This document shows, in pieces, positions 40,790 through 49,675 of a stretch of DNA of 64,000 nucleotides; position 1 is the stretch's first letter; each line of letters begins with the position of its first letter. A model generated the notes under the pieces. That model saw only the letters and a program-made list of their open reading frames with translations, did not search any database and was not told the origin of the DNA. Origin of the DNA: JARYGU01 sp033795365 (GTDB taxonomy: Bacteria; Pseudomonadota; Alphaproteobacteria; Rhizobiales; Rhizobiaceae); NCBI GenBank assembly GCA_033795365.1, contig JARYGU010000002.1, positions 248,001 through 312,000 on the forward strand, given 5' to 3'. A program made the position numbers and the translations under genes.

Positions 40790-41878
40790 TCACACCTTAT
40801 CGGCGACAAAGCGTGCGAGAGCCGGGCCGATGAATGTCACCAGGATAAGACGCGAGGTTTGAAGCGCCATTATGAAGGCGATGTCGACATTGCTGGACGC
40901 GGCTATGACGGCAATCGAATCGAGCCCGCCGGGACTGGTCGCGAGATAGGCCGTGAGAGGATCGATATCGAGCAGAAGGACGAGCAATGCTGCGAGAAGG
41001 CCGGAAAAGCCGATGAGAGCCACGATCGAGAGAACGGTCGGAAGCAGGGCGCGCCGGGCATGCAGAAGGATCGCACGGGTGAAGCCGAGGCCGATGCTCC
41101 AGCCGAGCAGGGCATAGCTCGCGGCGAGCAGCAGTTGCGGCAGCTCGATCTTCAGCACCCCAGTAAGGCTCATCGCCGAGCCGACGGCAAAGGGAAGAAG
41201 GAAGGCTCCGGCCGGAATGCGCAGCCACGTCCCGACGAATGCACAGGCCGTTCCCACGCCAAGGGTTGCTGCGAAAGACGGCAGATCGACGGGAGCGAAC
41301 CAGTTGAGTGCATGGAGGGGCGCGCCGTTGTGGCCGCCGATCTGGGCGACGAGGGTCGCCACGCCTGCGACGAAGAGAACCCGGAGATACTGCATGAAGG
41401 CGACCAGGCGCGCATCGGCACCATAGGCCGTCGCCATGATGAGCATGGTCGAGGCGGCGCCGGCCGAGGTGCCCCAGACTGCGGTGGTTCCCGGCAGGAT
41501 CTTCATGCGGGTAATGATCCAGCCGGAAAAACTGCTGAGGGCGATCACCGACATCACGATCGCAAGGAAAAGCGGCCAATTGGCCGAGAAATTGCCGACA
41601 AAGGTCGGCGAAATCGTTCCGGCGATCATCATGGCAAGCACGATCTGAACGACGAAGAAGAAGGATTTCGGGAGGCGGATCGTCGCGCCGCAGAGCGAAA
41701 CCGATACGCCGGCCAGCATCGGCCCCATCAAAAGTGCGGCGGAAAAGCCGGCGACTTCCATCGGTGCGGCGATGAGAAAGGAGATTGCAGCAAGCGCCAG
41801 CCATTGAAAGGTGGGTCGAAGCCGCCCGAAACCGGATGCCTCCTGTTTTCCTGCGATCGAATAATCTTCCGGTTTCAA
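40790..41878 (-). CDS. AbrB-family transporter
   Basis: Product of 362 residues with about ten membrane helices in two repeated halves, each containing a Gly-rich turn: MGPMLAGVSVSL and GTSAGAASTMLIMA in the first, LLPFAVGSAMSLTG and ATSPGGLDSIAVIAASS in the second. This is the AbrB duplication family, formerly annotated as ammonia monooxygenase. Its members are putative transporters of unknown substrate. The TTG at 41878 begins MKPEDYSIAG and is the best start, although its binding site is weak. No co-transcribed partner is apparent. Confidence 0.85.
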   Translation of the reverse strand: MKPEDYSIAGKQEASGFGRLRPTFQWLALAAISFLIAAPMEVAGFSAALLMGPMLAGVSVSLCGATIRLPKSFFFVVQIVLAMMIAGTISPTFVGNFSANWPLFLAIVMSVIALSSFSGWIITRMKILPGTTAVWGTSAGAASTMLIMATAYGADARLVAFMQYLRVLFVAGVATLVAQIGGHNGAPLHALNWFAPVDLPSFAATLGVGTACAFVGTWLRIPAGAFLLPFAVGSAMSLTGVLKIELPQLLLAASYALLGWSIGLGFTRAILLHARRALLPTVLSIVALIGFSGLLAALLVLLLDIDPLTAYLATSPGGLDSIAVIAASSNVDIAFIMALQTSRLILVTFIGPALARFVADKV

Positions 41879-42241
41879 TTTCGGTCTCTGAAAGCCGTCT
41901 CTCCGGTTCGCGCCATATCGCCTGCGTGCAGCGCTTTCCCGTGCTGGAGAAACTGGGTTTTTGAAAAAGCGGTTCGTTACGTTCTGTTAGAGGAAGCAGA
42001 GGAGTGATGTTGCCGGGCTTTGTCGCGCAGGTTCGGCCCGGCCGTTGGATGTGCTCCGGTGCTGTCTGGTAATAACGACCTCGCACGACGTTTCCAAGTA
42101 CAAAAGCCTTCAGAAGACGTTCCTTGGCAGATGCTCTGCTTGCGCTGCAAGCGGGTCGGCAGCCTCTGCGTTCCGCCGCTCGGCTTGGGAATTTTACGCT
42201 TGCCGCTTGCGCAGGACACCCGAATCCTGACACTTCGCCCC
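41879..42241. other. Divergent intergenic region
   Basis: This stretch separates the divergent AbrB and RecD-like genes. An open frame continues in phase with the helicase but reads poorly and has no family signal. A GCTTGC-GCT-GCAAGC dyad (42138-42152) lies upstream of the helicase start. No gene is supported. Confidence 0.4.
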
Positions 42242-43369
42242 ATGGAGTTCGCACCGCAACAGGATGAAGCCCTCAAGGCCGTGGCGCGCTGGCTGAAGGA
42301 GGGAAGGTCGCCGCTTTTCCGGCTGTTCGGTTATGCCGGTACAGGCAAGACGACGCTTGCGCGGCATTTTGCGGAGCATGTCGACGGCGAGGTGCTCTTT
42401 GCCGCCTTCACCGGCAAGGCCGCACAGGTACTACGCTCCAAGGGTGCCACCAATGCGAAGACAATCCATTCGCTGATCTATCGCCCGCGCGGCGAGGAGG
42501 AGGTCTCCGACGAGGAGACCGGAAAAACGTCGATCGCGCCGATGTTTTCGATCAACCGGCAGAGCCCGGTCGCCAAGGCGGCGCTGATCATCGTGGACGA
42601 ATGCTCCATGGTGGACGAGGCGCTCGGCAAGGATCTGATGAGTTTCGGAACGCCGATCCTCGTCCTCGGAGATCCGGGCCAGCTTCCGCCGGTCTCGGGG
42701 GGCGGCTTTTTCACGAACCAGGATCCGGACTATCTCCTGACGGACATTCACCGTCAGGCGCGCGACAATCCGATCATCCAGCTCGCCATGCACGTGCGCG
42801 AAGGCAAGGAGATCATGCAAGGCGACTGGGGCACGGCGAAGGTCATTTCCAAGAACGAGGTGACGCAGCCGCTGGTGCTGGAGGCGGATCAGGTCCTGGT
42901 CGGCACCAACCGGACGAGGCGGCGCTACAACCAACGCCTGCGCGAGCTCAAGGGTTTCGCCACGGACTATCCACAATCGGGCGACAAGCTCGTCTGCCTG
43001 AGGAACGATCCTGCCAAGGGATTGCTCAACGGCTCGCTCTGGCAGGTCATGAGCTCGTCCAAGGAGACCGTCAAACCGGGCATCAACCTGATGATCCGCC
43101 CGGAAGACGACGACATGGACAGGGGAGCTGCGAAGATCAAGCTGCTGAAGGCGGCCTTCGAGAACCTCGAAGAGGAGATCCCATGGTCGACCCGCAAACG
43201 CTATGACGAGTTCGACTACGGCTACGCACTGACGGTGCACAAGGCGCAGGGCTCGCAATGGAACAATGTCGTGCTCTTCGATGAAAGCTGGGCATTCCGC
43301 GACACGCGGGAGCGCTGGCTCTACACCGCGATCACGCGTGCTGCCGAAACGCTGACGATCGTGCGCTGA
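42242..43369 (+). CDS. ATP-dependent RecD-like DNA helicase
   Basis: Product of 375 residues of superfamily 1. Walker A is FRLFGYAGTGKTTLARHFA (about residues 25-43), motif II is LIIVDECSMVDE (about 115-126) and motif III is PILVLGDPGQLPPV. The C-terminal UvrD-like domain has YGYALTVHKAQGSQWNNVVLFDE and LYTAITRAAETL. It unwinds DNA 5' to 3' as a single-subunit RecD2-type enzyme, without a RecBC complex nearby. The ATG at 42242 begins MEFAPQQDEALKAV, the normal N-terminus; an upstream in-frame extension is not protein-like. Confidence 0.92.
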   Translation: MEFAPQQDEALKAVARWLKEGRSPLFRLFGYAGTGKTTLARHFAEHVDGEVLFAAFTGKAAQVLRSKGATNAKTIHSLIYRPRGEEEVSDEETGKTSIAPMFSINRQSPVAKAALIIVDECSMVDEALGKDLMSFGTPILVLGDPGQLPPVSGGGFFTNQDPDYLLTDIHRQARDNPIIQLAMHVREGKEIMQGDWGTAKVISKNEVTQPLVLEADQVLVGTNRTRRRYNQRLRELKGFATDYPQSGDKLVCLRNDPAKGLLNGSLWQVMSSSKETVKPGINLMIRPEDDDMDRGAAKIKLLKAAFENLEEEIPWSTRKRYDEFDYGYALTVHKAQGSQWNNVVLFDESWAFRDTRERWLYTAITRAAETLTIVR

Positions 43370-43501
43370 AGCCCGCCGCACGAGATGCGGGTGGTTTCGG
43401 CCAAAAACCTTCAAGAAATCAAAAGTACACCGCGCAGGAAATGCTCACCATTTTCAAACCTCTCCAACGCCCGCAGGCGCAAGATACGGCCTGCCCGCCG
43501 G

Positions 43502-43602
43502 GTTGGTGAAGCTGGGCCGCCTGATCGCAAAACAACGCTCGACAAGACCTTCGGGTCTTGCCTTGCGCTTGTTTGCTTCCATCCAATCCCAGCTTCGCCA
43601 AC
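43502..43602. repeat. 101-base imperfect hairpin
   Basis: The outer arms GTTGGTGAAGCTGGG (43502-43516) and CCCAGCTTCGCCAAC (43588-43602) pair with one mismatch. The inner arms CAAGACC (43543-43549) and GGTCTTG (43554-43560) flank a TTCG loop at the exact centre. Partial pairing continues between (AAACAA and TTGTTT). It lies between the convergent helicase and MerR-LuxR genes and may be a dispersed hairpin repeat or a structured 3' end. Confidence 0.65.
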
Positions 43603-43631
43603 AGAAGCCATAGCCTGACTGGGTTTTGACC

Positions 43632-44315
43632 CTAGTGGCCGATGATGCCGAGCAGGACCGCCTTTGCGACCGCCTGGAAGCGGTTGTTGCTGCTGAATTT
43701 ACGGATCACGGCCTTTTCCAGCGCTTGGACCTCGCCGGGATCGACCTCGAGCGCACGGGCGATACGGGTCGTCGGGTAGCCTTCCGCCATCAGCGACAGG
43801 CAACGCAGCTCGATGGCGGTCAGGCCCGCAGCCTGAGCATTGTCGTTGATTTCCGAATCAATGGCGCTGAAACCGAGAAGTTCGTTGATCTGCTGCATCT
43901 GCCGGCGAATGGTCGATTGCTGCGCGGTCAGCTCCCGCTTGCGGGCGATCATCGCCGCCCGGAAGATGCCGTCGGCCTCATCCTGGCTGTCGGCGGAGGC
44001 AAGCGCTTCGAGCAGTTCCTGAATGACCGCGACCGGCATGCCGGTTTCCCGGCAGGTGTTGACGACCGCCATCTGCTGGATCTCATCCGGCCCGTAAACC
44101 CGCATCGGTCCGACGCGAGCGGCCGAAAGCAGTCCCTTCTCCTCATAGAAATGCAGCGTCCTGTGCGTTACGCCGAACGCATTGGCCATGTCAGCGATTG
44201 CGAGCCTTCCTTCAGGAATATTTTCCGGAAGCGGTGCCGCAGGTAGAAAACGGATGGACTTCCTGATCACCGAACGCCCGTTGGCAGACGGCTTCTTGGA
44301 GTCATGTCTCATCAT
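43632..44315 (-). CDS. MerR-LuxR hybrid transcriptional regulator
   Basis: Product of 227 residues. A disordered N-terminus precedes a MerR-type winged helix (RLAIADMANAFGVTHRTLHFYEEKGLL, about residues 35-62), a coiled helix (IARKRELTAQQSTIRRQMQQI) and a C-terminal LuxR-type helix-turn-helix (LTAIELRCLSLMAEGYPTTRIARALEVDPGEVQALEKAVIRKF, about 160-205). Having two DNA-binding domains of different families in one protein is uncommon. No metal-binding cysteines are seen, so an organic signal or none is likely. The ATG pair at 44315/44312 is chosen; a strong GGGAGG site further upstream serves a 14-codon frame instead (44302-44346). Confidence 0.83.
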   Translation of the reverse strand: MMRHDSKKPSANGRSVIRKSIRFLPAAPLPENIPEGRLAIADMANAFGVTHRTLHFYEEKGLLSAARVGPMRVYGPDEIQQMAVVNTCRETGMPVAVIQELLEALASADSQDEADGIFRAAMIARKRELTAQQSTIRRQMQQINELLGFSAIDSEINDNAQAAGLTAIELRCLSLMAEGYPTTRIARALEVDPGEVQALEKAVIRKFSSNNRFQAVAKAVLLGIIGH

Positions 44316-44346
44316 TTGCACCGCCCGCGACGCGATCAACCGTCAT
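44302..44346 (-). CDS. Possible 14-residue upstream frame of the hybrid regulator
   Basis: A frame of 14 codons, MTVDRVAGGANDET, has an excellent GGGAGG seven bases before its ATG. It overlaps the start of the MerR-LuxR gene in another phase. It could control translation of the regulator by re-initiation. The peptide itself has no recognisable features. Confidence 0.3.
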   Translation of the reverse strand: MTVDRVAGGANDET

Positions 44347-44567
44347 CGTCTTTCCTCCCTGACGCCCTGCAATGTCCTGCGGCTTCGTGCGCGCACAGGA
44401 ATGCGAAGCGCTAAGTTCCATCCCCCTCGACGACATAATCCCATAAATCGGGTGGGATTCAAGAAAGGATCTTTCCAATTCAAGGTTGTATCTGCCGTAT
44501 GGCGGCAAAGCTGCGCAAACCGGCAGGGGCATCCGCGTCTTCACGCGATTGGTAAGCCCCTGCTTCC

Positions 44568-45686
44568 TCACCAGACGCCCGACGACCCATGGAGATTGGC
44601 GATTTCGGGCTCGTCGAACTGTTCGAGGATTTCCGGCTTCTGCAGGCATGTGGTTGCCGTTATGTGCTCTCCTGGCAAGTCCGCATCCGAATCGGCCCTG
44701 GCGAGACACTTCATCAGGCCGCTGGCGATGCCGGCTCGCATCGCATGCGAATATATATGCCCGTTGGTGGAGAAGGTGCGGGAGGAAAAGGAGAGGGCTT
44801 CATAGAAAAGGCCGGTCTTGTCACGCAGCTGTTCGGGGCGAAAATATTCGGCATAGATCGTGCGATCCGTCATATCGTGAACAACGCGGACATAGATGCC
44901 GGGGCGGCCTTTGCTGCTTTCTATGCCCATGGAATAGGAAAGCGAGCTGGTCTTGCTTTTTCTGCCGGGATCAAGCCTGACCGTGCGGTAGTATTCGGCC
45001 GCTTTTTCTATCGCCGTCATCAGGGATCGGCAGTCGCGGATTTCCGCAGGGCACTGCCTCGTGCGCAATTCCGGAAGGGCCTGCTGCGCCATGCTTTTGT
45101 CTGTGTGGGACCAAAGCGCGAATTGGGCATTGGCGATGTCTATGGCAGGGGGATCGGAGTAACCGGTGGGGGTCAGGAAGAACAAGGGCAATAATGTCAG
45201 CAGCGCCATATGCGAGGAGACGGGACGCGGGCGCCAGGATGTCCTTGACCGGAACGCCCGTTTTACAGCCGGCTGTGCCAATCCGCCGTCTCTCGCGGCA
45301 GGGGCGGGGACAATCCGACGTATCTCGGCTTCGCTCTGCTCCGGGCGCCGGATATATTCCGGGACGTAACTGCCGAGCGGAATGCGGATATGCAGAGGAG
45401 CGGACCGACCCTCGTCCTGGTAGTAGCGATCGAGCAGTTTCCTGAGCTTGCCGGCCTGGACTCGGACGAGCGGATCGTTGGCCGCGTCGAAGTCCGGCGG
45501 CCGGGAGAAGACGTCGACGCCGATGCTGTAGCCTTTGATCTGCTGTCCTTTTCCCTTCAGCTCCTGATCGACCACGTAGGCGAGGAACGAGCGCAGGCGC
45601 TCCGAGCGCGAAAAGGTTTCGCTGGCGAGGACAGCATCGAGGCAGCGGCGTACCAGTTCCGTGTCGGGTCTGCCGGTCATATCCAT
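44568..45686 (-). CDS. Winged-helix membrane protein of unknown function
   Basis: Product of 372 residues. The N-terminal 90 residues contain the domain found at the front of many rhizobial adenylate-cyclase and TPR proteins (LVRRCLDAVLASETFSRSERLRSFLAYVVDQEL; then KGYSIGVDVFSRPPDFDAANDPLVRVQAGKLRKLL), a likely DNA-binding winged helix. One helix (ALLTLLPLFFLT, about residue 165) leads to a C-terminal, probably periplasmic, domain with conserved cysteines (TRQCPAEIRDCRS) and no recognised fold. The layout is that of a one-component transmembrane regulator such as ToxR/CadC, but the domains differ. The ATG at 45686 is preferred; a longer frame exists. Function is inferred only from architecture. 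Confidence 0.7.
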   Translation of the reverse strand: MDMTGRPDTELVRRCLDAVLASETFSRSERLRSFLAYVVDQELKGKGQQIKGYSIGVDVFSRPPDFDAANDPLVRVQAGKLRKLLDRYYQDEGRSAPLHIRIPLGSYVPEYIRRPEQSEAEIRRIVPAPAARDGGLAQPAVKRAFRSRTSWRPRPVSSHMALLTLLPLFFLTPTGYSDPPAIDIANAQFALWSHTDKSMAQQALPELRTRQCPAEIRDCRSLMTAIEKAAEYYRTVRLDPGRKSKTSSLSYSMGIESSKGRPGIYVRVVHDMTDRTIYAEYFRPEQLRDKTGLFYEALSFSSRTFSTNGHIYSHAMRAGIASGLMKCLARADSDADLPGEHITATTCLQKPEILEQFDEPEIANLHGSSGVW

Positions 45687-45949
45687 AGCGCCATCACAAG
45701 TACGAACATCGCGTCCTGTTCCTTTCGAGAGCTCAAGGATGAAGTCGGAATTGCCGTGGGCATTCGCCCGGTGGACGGACTGTATCTTCGATTCCTTGCG
45801 CGCAGCAAGCGGATCGAACACGGCTTCGCGAAAAAGTAGCTGTCATTGTCCGCGAAGCAGCCCCTTGAATCTTCACAGGGTCAGATTGCTCCAGCGGAAA
45901 CAAAAGGATAGATCAACGGAGCAAGATCACGCGTAGGAAAGACATCGTC

Positions 45950-46702
45950 ATGCCCGCGAAACTATCGGTCAATCTGAATGCGATCGCCATGCTCCGGAAC
46001 CGGCGCGATCTTCCCTGGCCGAGCGTGACCGGTCTCGGCCGCATTGCCCTCGAAGCCGGCGCGAGCGGCCTGACGGTGCATCCGCGTCCCGACCAGCGCC
46101 ACATCCGCTTCTCCGATCTCGCGCCGATCCGTGCCTTGATCGACGGCGAATATCCCGAAGCCGAGTTCAACATGGAAGGCTTTCCGGAAGAGGGCTTTTT
46201 GCGTCTGGTGGAGGAGCATCGGCCGGAGCAGGTGACGCTGGTACCCGACGACCCCTCGCAGGCGACTTCGGATCATGGCTGGGATTTTCGCAAGAGCCGC
46301 GATCTGCTTGGCGAGATCGTCGGGCGGATAAAGGCGCTGGGCCTGCGGGTATCGCTTTTTGCCGACGGCGTTCCGGATCGCGATGCGTTGAAGATCGCCC
46401 GAGAGGTCGGGGCGGACAGGATCGAGCTTTATACAGGCCCCTATGGCAGCTGTCATGACGATCCCGCGCGTGCTTCGCGCCTTGTCGAGGAGCTGGGGCA
46501 GACGGCCGACATCGCGAGCGATCTCGGGCTTTCCGTCAATGCCGGACACGATCTGACCGTCGCCAATCTTCCGGCGCTTGCCGCACGGATACCGCAACTG
46601 GCCGAAGTTTCGATCGGCCACGGCCTCACAGCCGATGCCCTCGAATACGGCATGGCGGAAACGGTTCGCCGTTTCCGCCGCGCCTGCGGCCAGGAGATCT
46701 AG
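45950..46702 (+). CDS. pdxJ: Pyridoxine 5'-phosphate synthase
   Basis: Product of 250 residues with the PdxJ barrel signatures: KLSVNLNAIAMLRNRR, GLTVHPRPDQRHIRFSDL, FNMEGFP, VTLVPDDPSQATSDHGWD and NAGHDLTVANLPAL with VSIGHGLTADAL at the end. It condenses 1-deoxyxylulose-5-phosphate with aminoacetone phosphate in the DXP-dependent route to vitamin B6. The start ATG at 45950 has a GGAAAG site upstream. It stands alone here, with no other pyridoxine genes nearby. Confidence 0.95.
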   Translation: MPAKLSVNLNAIAMLRNRRDLPWPSVTGLGRIALEAGASGLTVHPRPDQRHIRFSDLAPIRALIDGEYPEAEFNMEGFPEEGFLRLVEEHRPEQVTLVPDDPSQATSDHGWDFRKSRDLLGEIVGRIKALGLRVSLFADGVPDRDALKIAREVGADRIELYTGPYGSCHDDPARASRLVEELGQTADIASDLGLSVNAGHDLTVANLPALAARIPQLAEVSIGHGLTADALEYGMAETVRRFRRACGQEI

Positions 46703-46731
46703 GCGGGATTTCTCGTATCTAGCCGCGTGCG

Positions 46732-47619
46732 TCAGGCTTCCAGTGCTGCCTTGTTGGCCTGGAGGAAGGACTCGAGCGGCTGCGGTTTGCTTCCGGACAG
46801 GGTTTCCACATCGCTCGTCACCATCGCGATCTTGCCTTCCCGGGTGTTGGCGTCGAAGGAAACGAGGAGCGGCACGAGGAATTCCGGCACGCCGGCGCTT
46901 TTCATGCCTGCGGCCAGTTGCTCGTCCGTCACGTGCACCACTTCTATTTTCCGGTCAGCGACAGCGGATACGGCCGCAGCGATCTCGTCGGTCGTCCGCG
47001 CCTGCCCGCCGGTCAGCGTATAGGTCCTGCTTTCGGTGCCCGCCTTCAGCAGCGCACCGGCAACGGCCTTGCCGATATCGGCGCGCGCGACGTGAGCGAT
47101 ACGGCCCTTGCCGGTCGACGTATACCAATGGCCGCTCGCCAGAACCTGCGGGAGCGACATGAAGAGGTTCTCCATGTACCAGCCGTTGCGGAGGATCGTA
47201 TAAGGAATGCCCGTTTCCTTGATGGCGTTTTCCGTGCCGAGGTGATCGGGAGCGAAGGGGATCAGCGAGTCGTCGGGCTGGGGCATGGAGGTGTAGAGGA
47301 TATGCGCAGCACCCGCCTTCTTCGCCGCTGAAACGGCGCCGAGATGCTGGCGCAGGCGCTTGCCCGGCTCATCGAGCGCGTCCGTCGAGATGATCAGCAC
47401 CTTTCCGGCGCCGGCGAAGGCCTCGTCGAGAGAGGCGGCGTCATCGAAATCCGCCTTGCGGATCGTGACGCCCTTGGCGGCGTAGTCCGAAAGCCTGGCC
47501 ACATCCCGGGTCGTGGCGATGATGGAAGCGGGATCGAGCTTGCCGGAGGCAAGCAGTTCATCGAGCACGATGCGGCCGAGATTTCCGGCCGCGCCGGTGA
47601 TGAGGAGGGAGTCCGACAT
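46732..47619 (-). CDS. qorB: NAD(P)H-binding quinone reductase, QorB-like
   Basis: Product of 295 residues with an NmrA/SDR-type Rossmann fold: LLITGAAGNLGRIVLDELL with the glycine-rich loop, then VLIISTDALDEPGKR, ILYTSMPQPDDS, and GIPYTILRNGWYMENLF. The ending FLQANKAALEA is also typical. QorB proteins reduce quinones with NADPH. The gene is divergent from an HxlR-type regulator at 47764, the same pair as ytfG/ytfH and qorB/qorR elsewhere, and a perfect palindrome lies between them. The start at 47619 is standard. Confidence 0.88.
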   Translation of the reverse strand: MSDSLLITGAAGNLGRIVLDELLASGKLDPASIIATTRDVARLSDYAAKGVTIRKADFDDAASLDEAFAGAGKVLIISTDALDEPGKRLRQHLGAVSAAKKAGAAHILYTSMPQPDDSLIPFAPDHLGTENAIKETGIPYTILRNGWYMENLFMSLPQVLASGHWYTSTGKGRIAHVARADIGKAVAGALLKAGTESRTYTLTGGQARTTDEIAAAVSAVADRKIEVVHVTDEQLAAGMKSAGVPEFLVPLLVSFDANTREGKIAMVTSDVETLSGSKPQPLESFLQANKAALEA

Positions 47620-47664
47620 GCTGGTTCCTTTCGCGCGGATCGCCTGGCCAAAGCCAAGACGGAG

Positions 47665-47679
47665 ATTTGGTCTCCAAAT
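47665..47679. promoter_or_regulatory. Candidate HxlR operator
   Basis: ATTTGG-TCT-CCAAAT is a perfect 15-base palindrome between the divergent qorB and HxlR genes. A second weaker dyad, CTTGCT and AGTAAG (47684-47702), lies beside it. Both are well placed for binding by the dimeric regulator. Confidence 0.55.
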
Positions 47680-47763
47680 GAGACTTGCTCCTATCTAGTA
47701 AGCTGCTAGGAAGTGTAAAGGAGGCAGTTTTTCATCTGATGGTTACGTGAAGGGAACCATGTT

Positions 47764-48171
47764 ATGAACAAAATCGCGGACAGGAAGGAAGGCGAAAGGG
47801 TCATCCTCATCGACGGCCTCGCCATGCCGATGGATGACTGCCCGGTGCGCGACGTCCTCGACAATGTCGGGGGCAAATGGAATTCGCTGATGATACTGGC
47901 GCTCGACGACGGGCCGATGCGCTTTTCGGCGCTTCGGCGTTCGATGCCCGACATTTCCCAGCGAATGCTGACCCAGACACTGCGCGATCTGCAGCGCGAC
48001 GGGTATCTCACCCGCACCGTCTATCCGACGCAGCCGCCGAGCGTCGAATATGCGCTGACGGAACTGGGCCGTTCCTTCCTCGCCTTGCTGAAGACATTGG
48101 TGCATTGGTCCGCGGACAATCATGCCGCGATAAAGGCTGCACGCACGGCTTATGATGCGGCGCGGGAATAG
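47764..48171 (+). CDS. HxlR-family transcriptional regulator, QorR-like
   Basis: Product of 135 residues with the HxlR winged helix: DDCPVRDVLDNVGGKWNSLMILAL, FSALRRSMPDISQRMLTQTLRDLQRDGYL and TVYPTQPPSVEYALTELG. The cysteine in DDCPVRDVL (about residue 27) is the position used by redox-sensing family members such as QorR. It probably represses qorB until quinones or other thiol-reactive compounds modify this cysteine. This is based on family knowledge and on the divergent arrangement with an intervening palindrome. Confidence 0.9.
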   Translation: MNKIADRKEGERVILIDGLAMPMDDCPVRDVLDNVGGKWNSLMILALDDGPMRFSALRRSMPDISQRMLTQTLRDLQRDGYLTRTVYPTQPPSVEYALTELGRSFLALLKTLVHWSADNHAAIKAARTAYDAARE

Positions 48172-48219
48172 AACGGCTGCGTATGACGCGGTCGCTTACG
48201 GCGGCGGAAGAAATCCGAG

Positions 48220-48936
48220 TCAGGCGGCGAGACCCGCTTGCGATTTCAAGCCGAGAGCGAATTGAACGGCGGCTTGCGAATGGATCGCGGTGGAATCGAA
48301 GCCGGGCAGCGGCAGCTTTTCCGGGTCGAGGATCAGGCAGATTTCGGTGCAGCCGAGAATGATGCTGTCGGCACCTGCAGCTTTCGCCTTTTCGATGATC
48401 GTCATCAGCCTGTCGCGCGATGCGTCAAGCACTTTTCCGGCGCACAGTTCGCCGAAGATGATGTCGTGGACGATCGAGCGATCCTGCGCATCGGGTACCA
48501 TGACGCTGACGCCGTTTTGGTCCATGCGGTCCGCATAGAAGCCGTGTTCCATAGTGTAGCGGGTCGCGAGGAGAAGGGGGCGGTGCCGCCCGGAAGCCCT
48601 CAATGCTTTTGCGGTTTCGTCTATGATGTGGAGAAGGGGAATGCCTGCGGCATCCTGCACAGCGTCGGCGACAAGATGCATCGTGTTGGTGCAGATCAGG
48701 AGGCAGTCTGCTCCTGCATTTTCCAGGCCTTTTGCCACTTCGCCGAGGCGTTTGCCGGCCCCCGTCCAGTCTCCGGCCTTCTGGAGATCGACGATGCCCT
48801 GGAAATCGACGGAATGCAGCAATATTTCAGCCGACCGCAGTCCGCCGAGATGCTCGCGCACGGCTTCGTTGATCATGCGATAATAGACTGCCGTGCTTTC
48901 GAAGCTCATGCCGCCGATCAGGCCGATCGTCTTCAT
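48220..48936 (-). CDS. Aspartate/glutamate racemase family protein
   Basis: Product of 238 residues with both catalytic cysteines of the family: ADCLLICTNTMHLVADAV (about residue 82) and SIILGCTEICLIL (about 193), and the N-terminal GLIGGMSFESTAVYYRMIN. Members interconvert D- and L-aspartate or glutamate by two-base catalysis. The substrate is not decided by sequence. The start ATG at 48936 has AAGGAA upstream. The divergent Lrp/AsnC-type regulator is a natural candidate to control it. Confidence 0.88.
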   Translation of the reverse strand: MKTIGLIGGMSFESTAVYYRMINEAVREHLGGLRSAEILLHSVDFQGIVDLQKAGDWTGAGKRLGEVAKGLENAGADCLLICTNTMHLVADAVQDAAGIPLLHIIDETAKALRASGRHRPLLLATRYTMEHGFYADRMDQNGVSVMVPDAQDRSIVHDIIFGELCAGKVLDASRDRLMTIIEKAKAAGADSIILGCTEICLILDPEKLPLPGFDSTAIHSQAAVQFALGLKSQAGLAA

Positions 48937-49104
48937 CCCGGTGTTCCTTCCGTTCTGCACTTTTCCTCCGCCTGATATTGCCGCTCGAGCGACGGCAATT
49001 GTTTGCGAATGGCCATGCTGGCCTGCGTTCTTTATGCAAATGATTCTTGAGTTTTGCTATATATGCGATAATTTTTACGGCTCTTTGGTTTTGGTTCGAG
49101 TGCA

Positions 49105-49578
49105 ATGAGCATGATTCTTGATGAACGGGACAGAAAATTGCTGTTTCTCCTCCAGCAGGATGCGGATGTTTCCATCGGCGAGCTTGCCGAGCGGGTCAGC
49201 CTTTCGCTCTCGGCCTGCGCGCGGCGCATCCAGCGGCTTGAGGAAAGCGGCCATATAACGGGGCGCGTCGCGATCTTGAACCGTCACAGGATGGGCGTAC
49301 CGACCACCGTCTTCGCCCTGATCAAGACCGCCCATCACAATGACGACTGGATCGAGCTTTTTCGCAGGACGATCGCCGACATCGGAGAAATCGTCGAGGC
49401 TCACCGGCTGACGGGCAACTACGACTATATCCTCAAGATCGTGCTGCCGCGCGTCGAGCACTACGATGTCATCTACAGGCAGATCGTGCGCAAGGTGGAA
49501 CTTTTCGACGTGTCCGCCTCCATCTCCATGGAGGTTCTGAAGAGCGGCGCCGTGATTCCGGTCGAATATGCCGATTAG
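49105..49578 (+). CDS. Lrp/AsnC-family transcriptional regulator
   Basis: Product of 157 residues: N-terminal helix-turn-helix (LDERDRKLLFLLQQDADVSIGELAERVSLSLSACARRIQRLEESG) and C-terminal RAM ligand-binding domain (IGEIVEAHRLTGNYDYILKIVLPRVEHYDVIY). These proteins sense amino acids and often regulate adjacent genes. It is divergent from the racemase gene across an A/T-rich gap (49020-49100) suited to Lrp binding. An amino acid handled by the racemase is the likely effector; this is inference. Confidence 0.92.
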   Translation: MSMILDERDRKLLFLLQQDADVSIGELAERVSLSLSACARRIQRLEESGHITGRVAILNRHRMGVPTTVFALIKTAHHNDDWIELFRRTIADIGEIVEAHRLTGNYDYILKIVLPRVEHYDVIYRQIVRKVELFDVSASISMEVLKSGAVIPVEYAD

Positions 49579-49675
49579 GCAGGGCAGCCCTCCATAAAAA
49601 ACAATCCTTTCCGGCTTGAATGCCGGTGTGGGACGGTTATGTCGGATGGCAGGTGTCGGCGAACCGGAGGATGCG

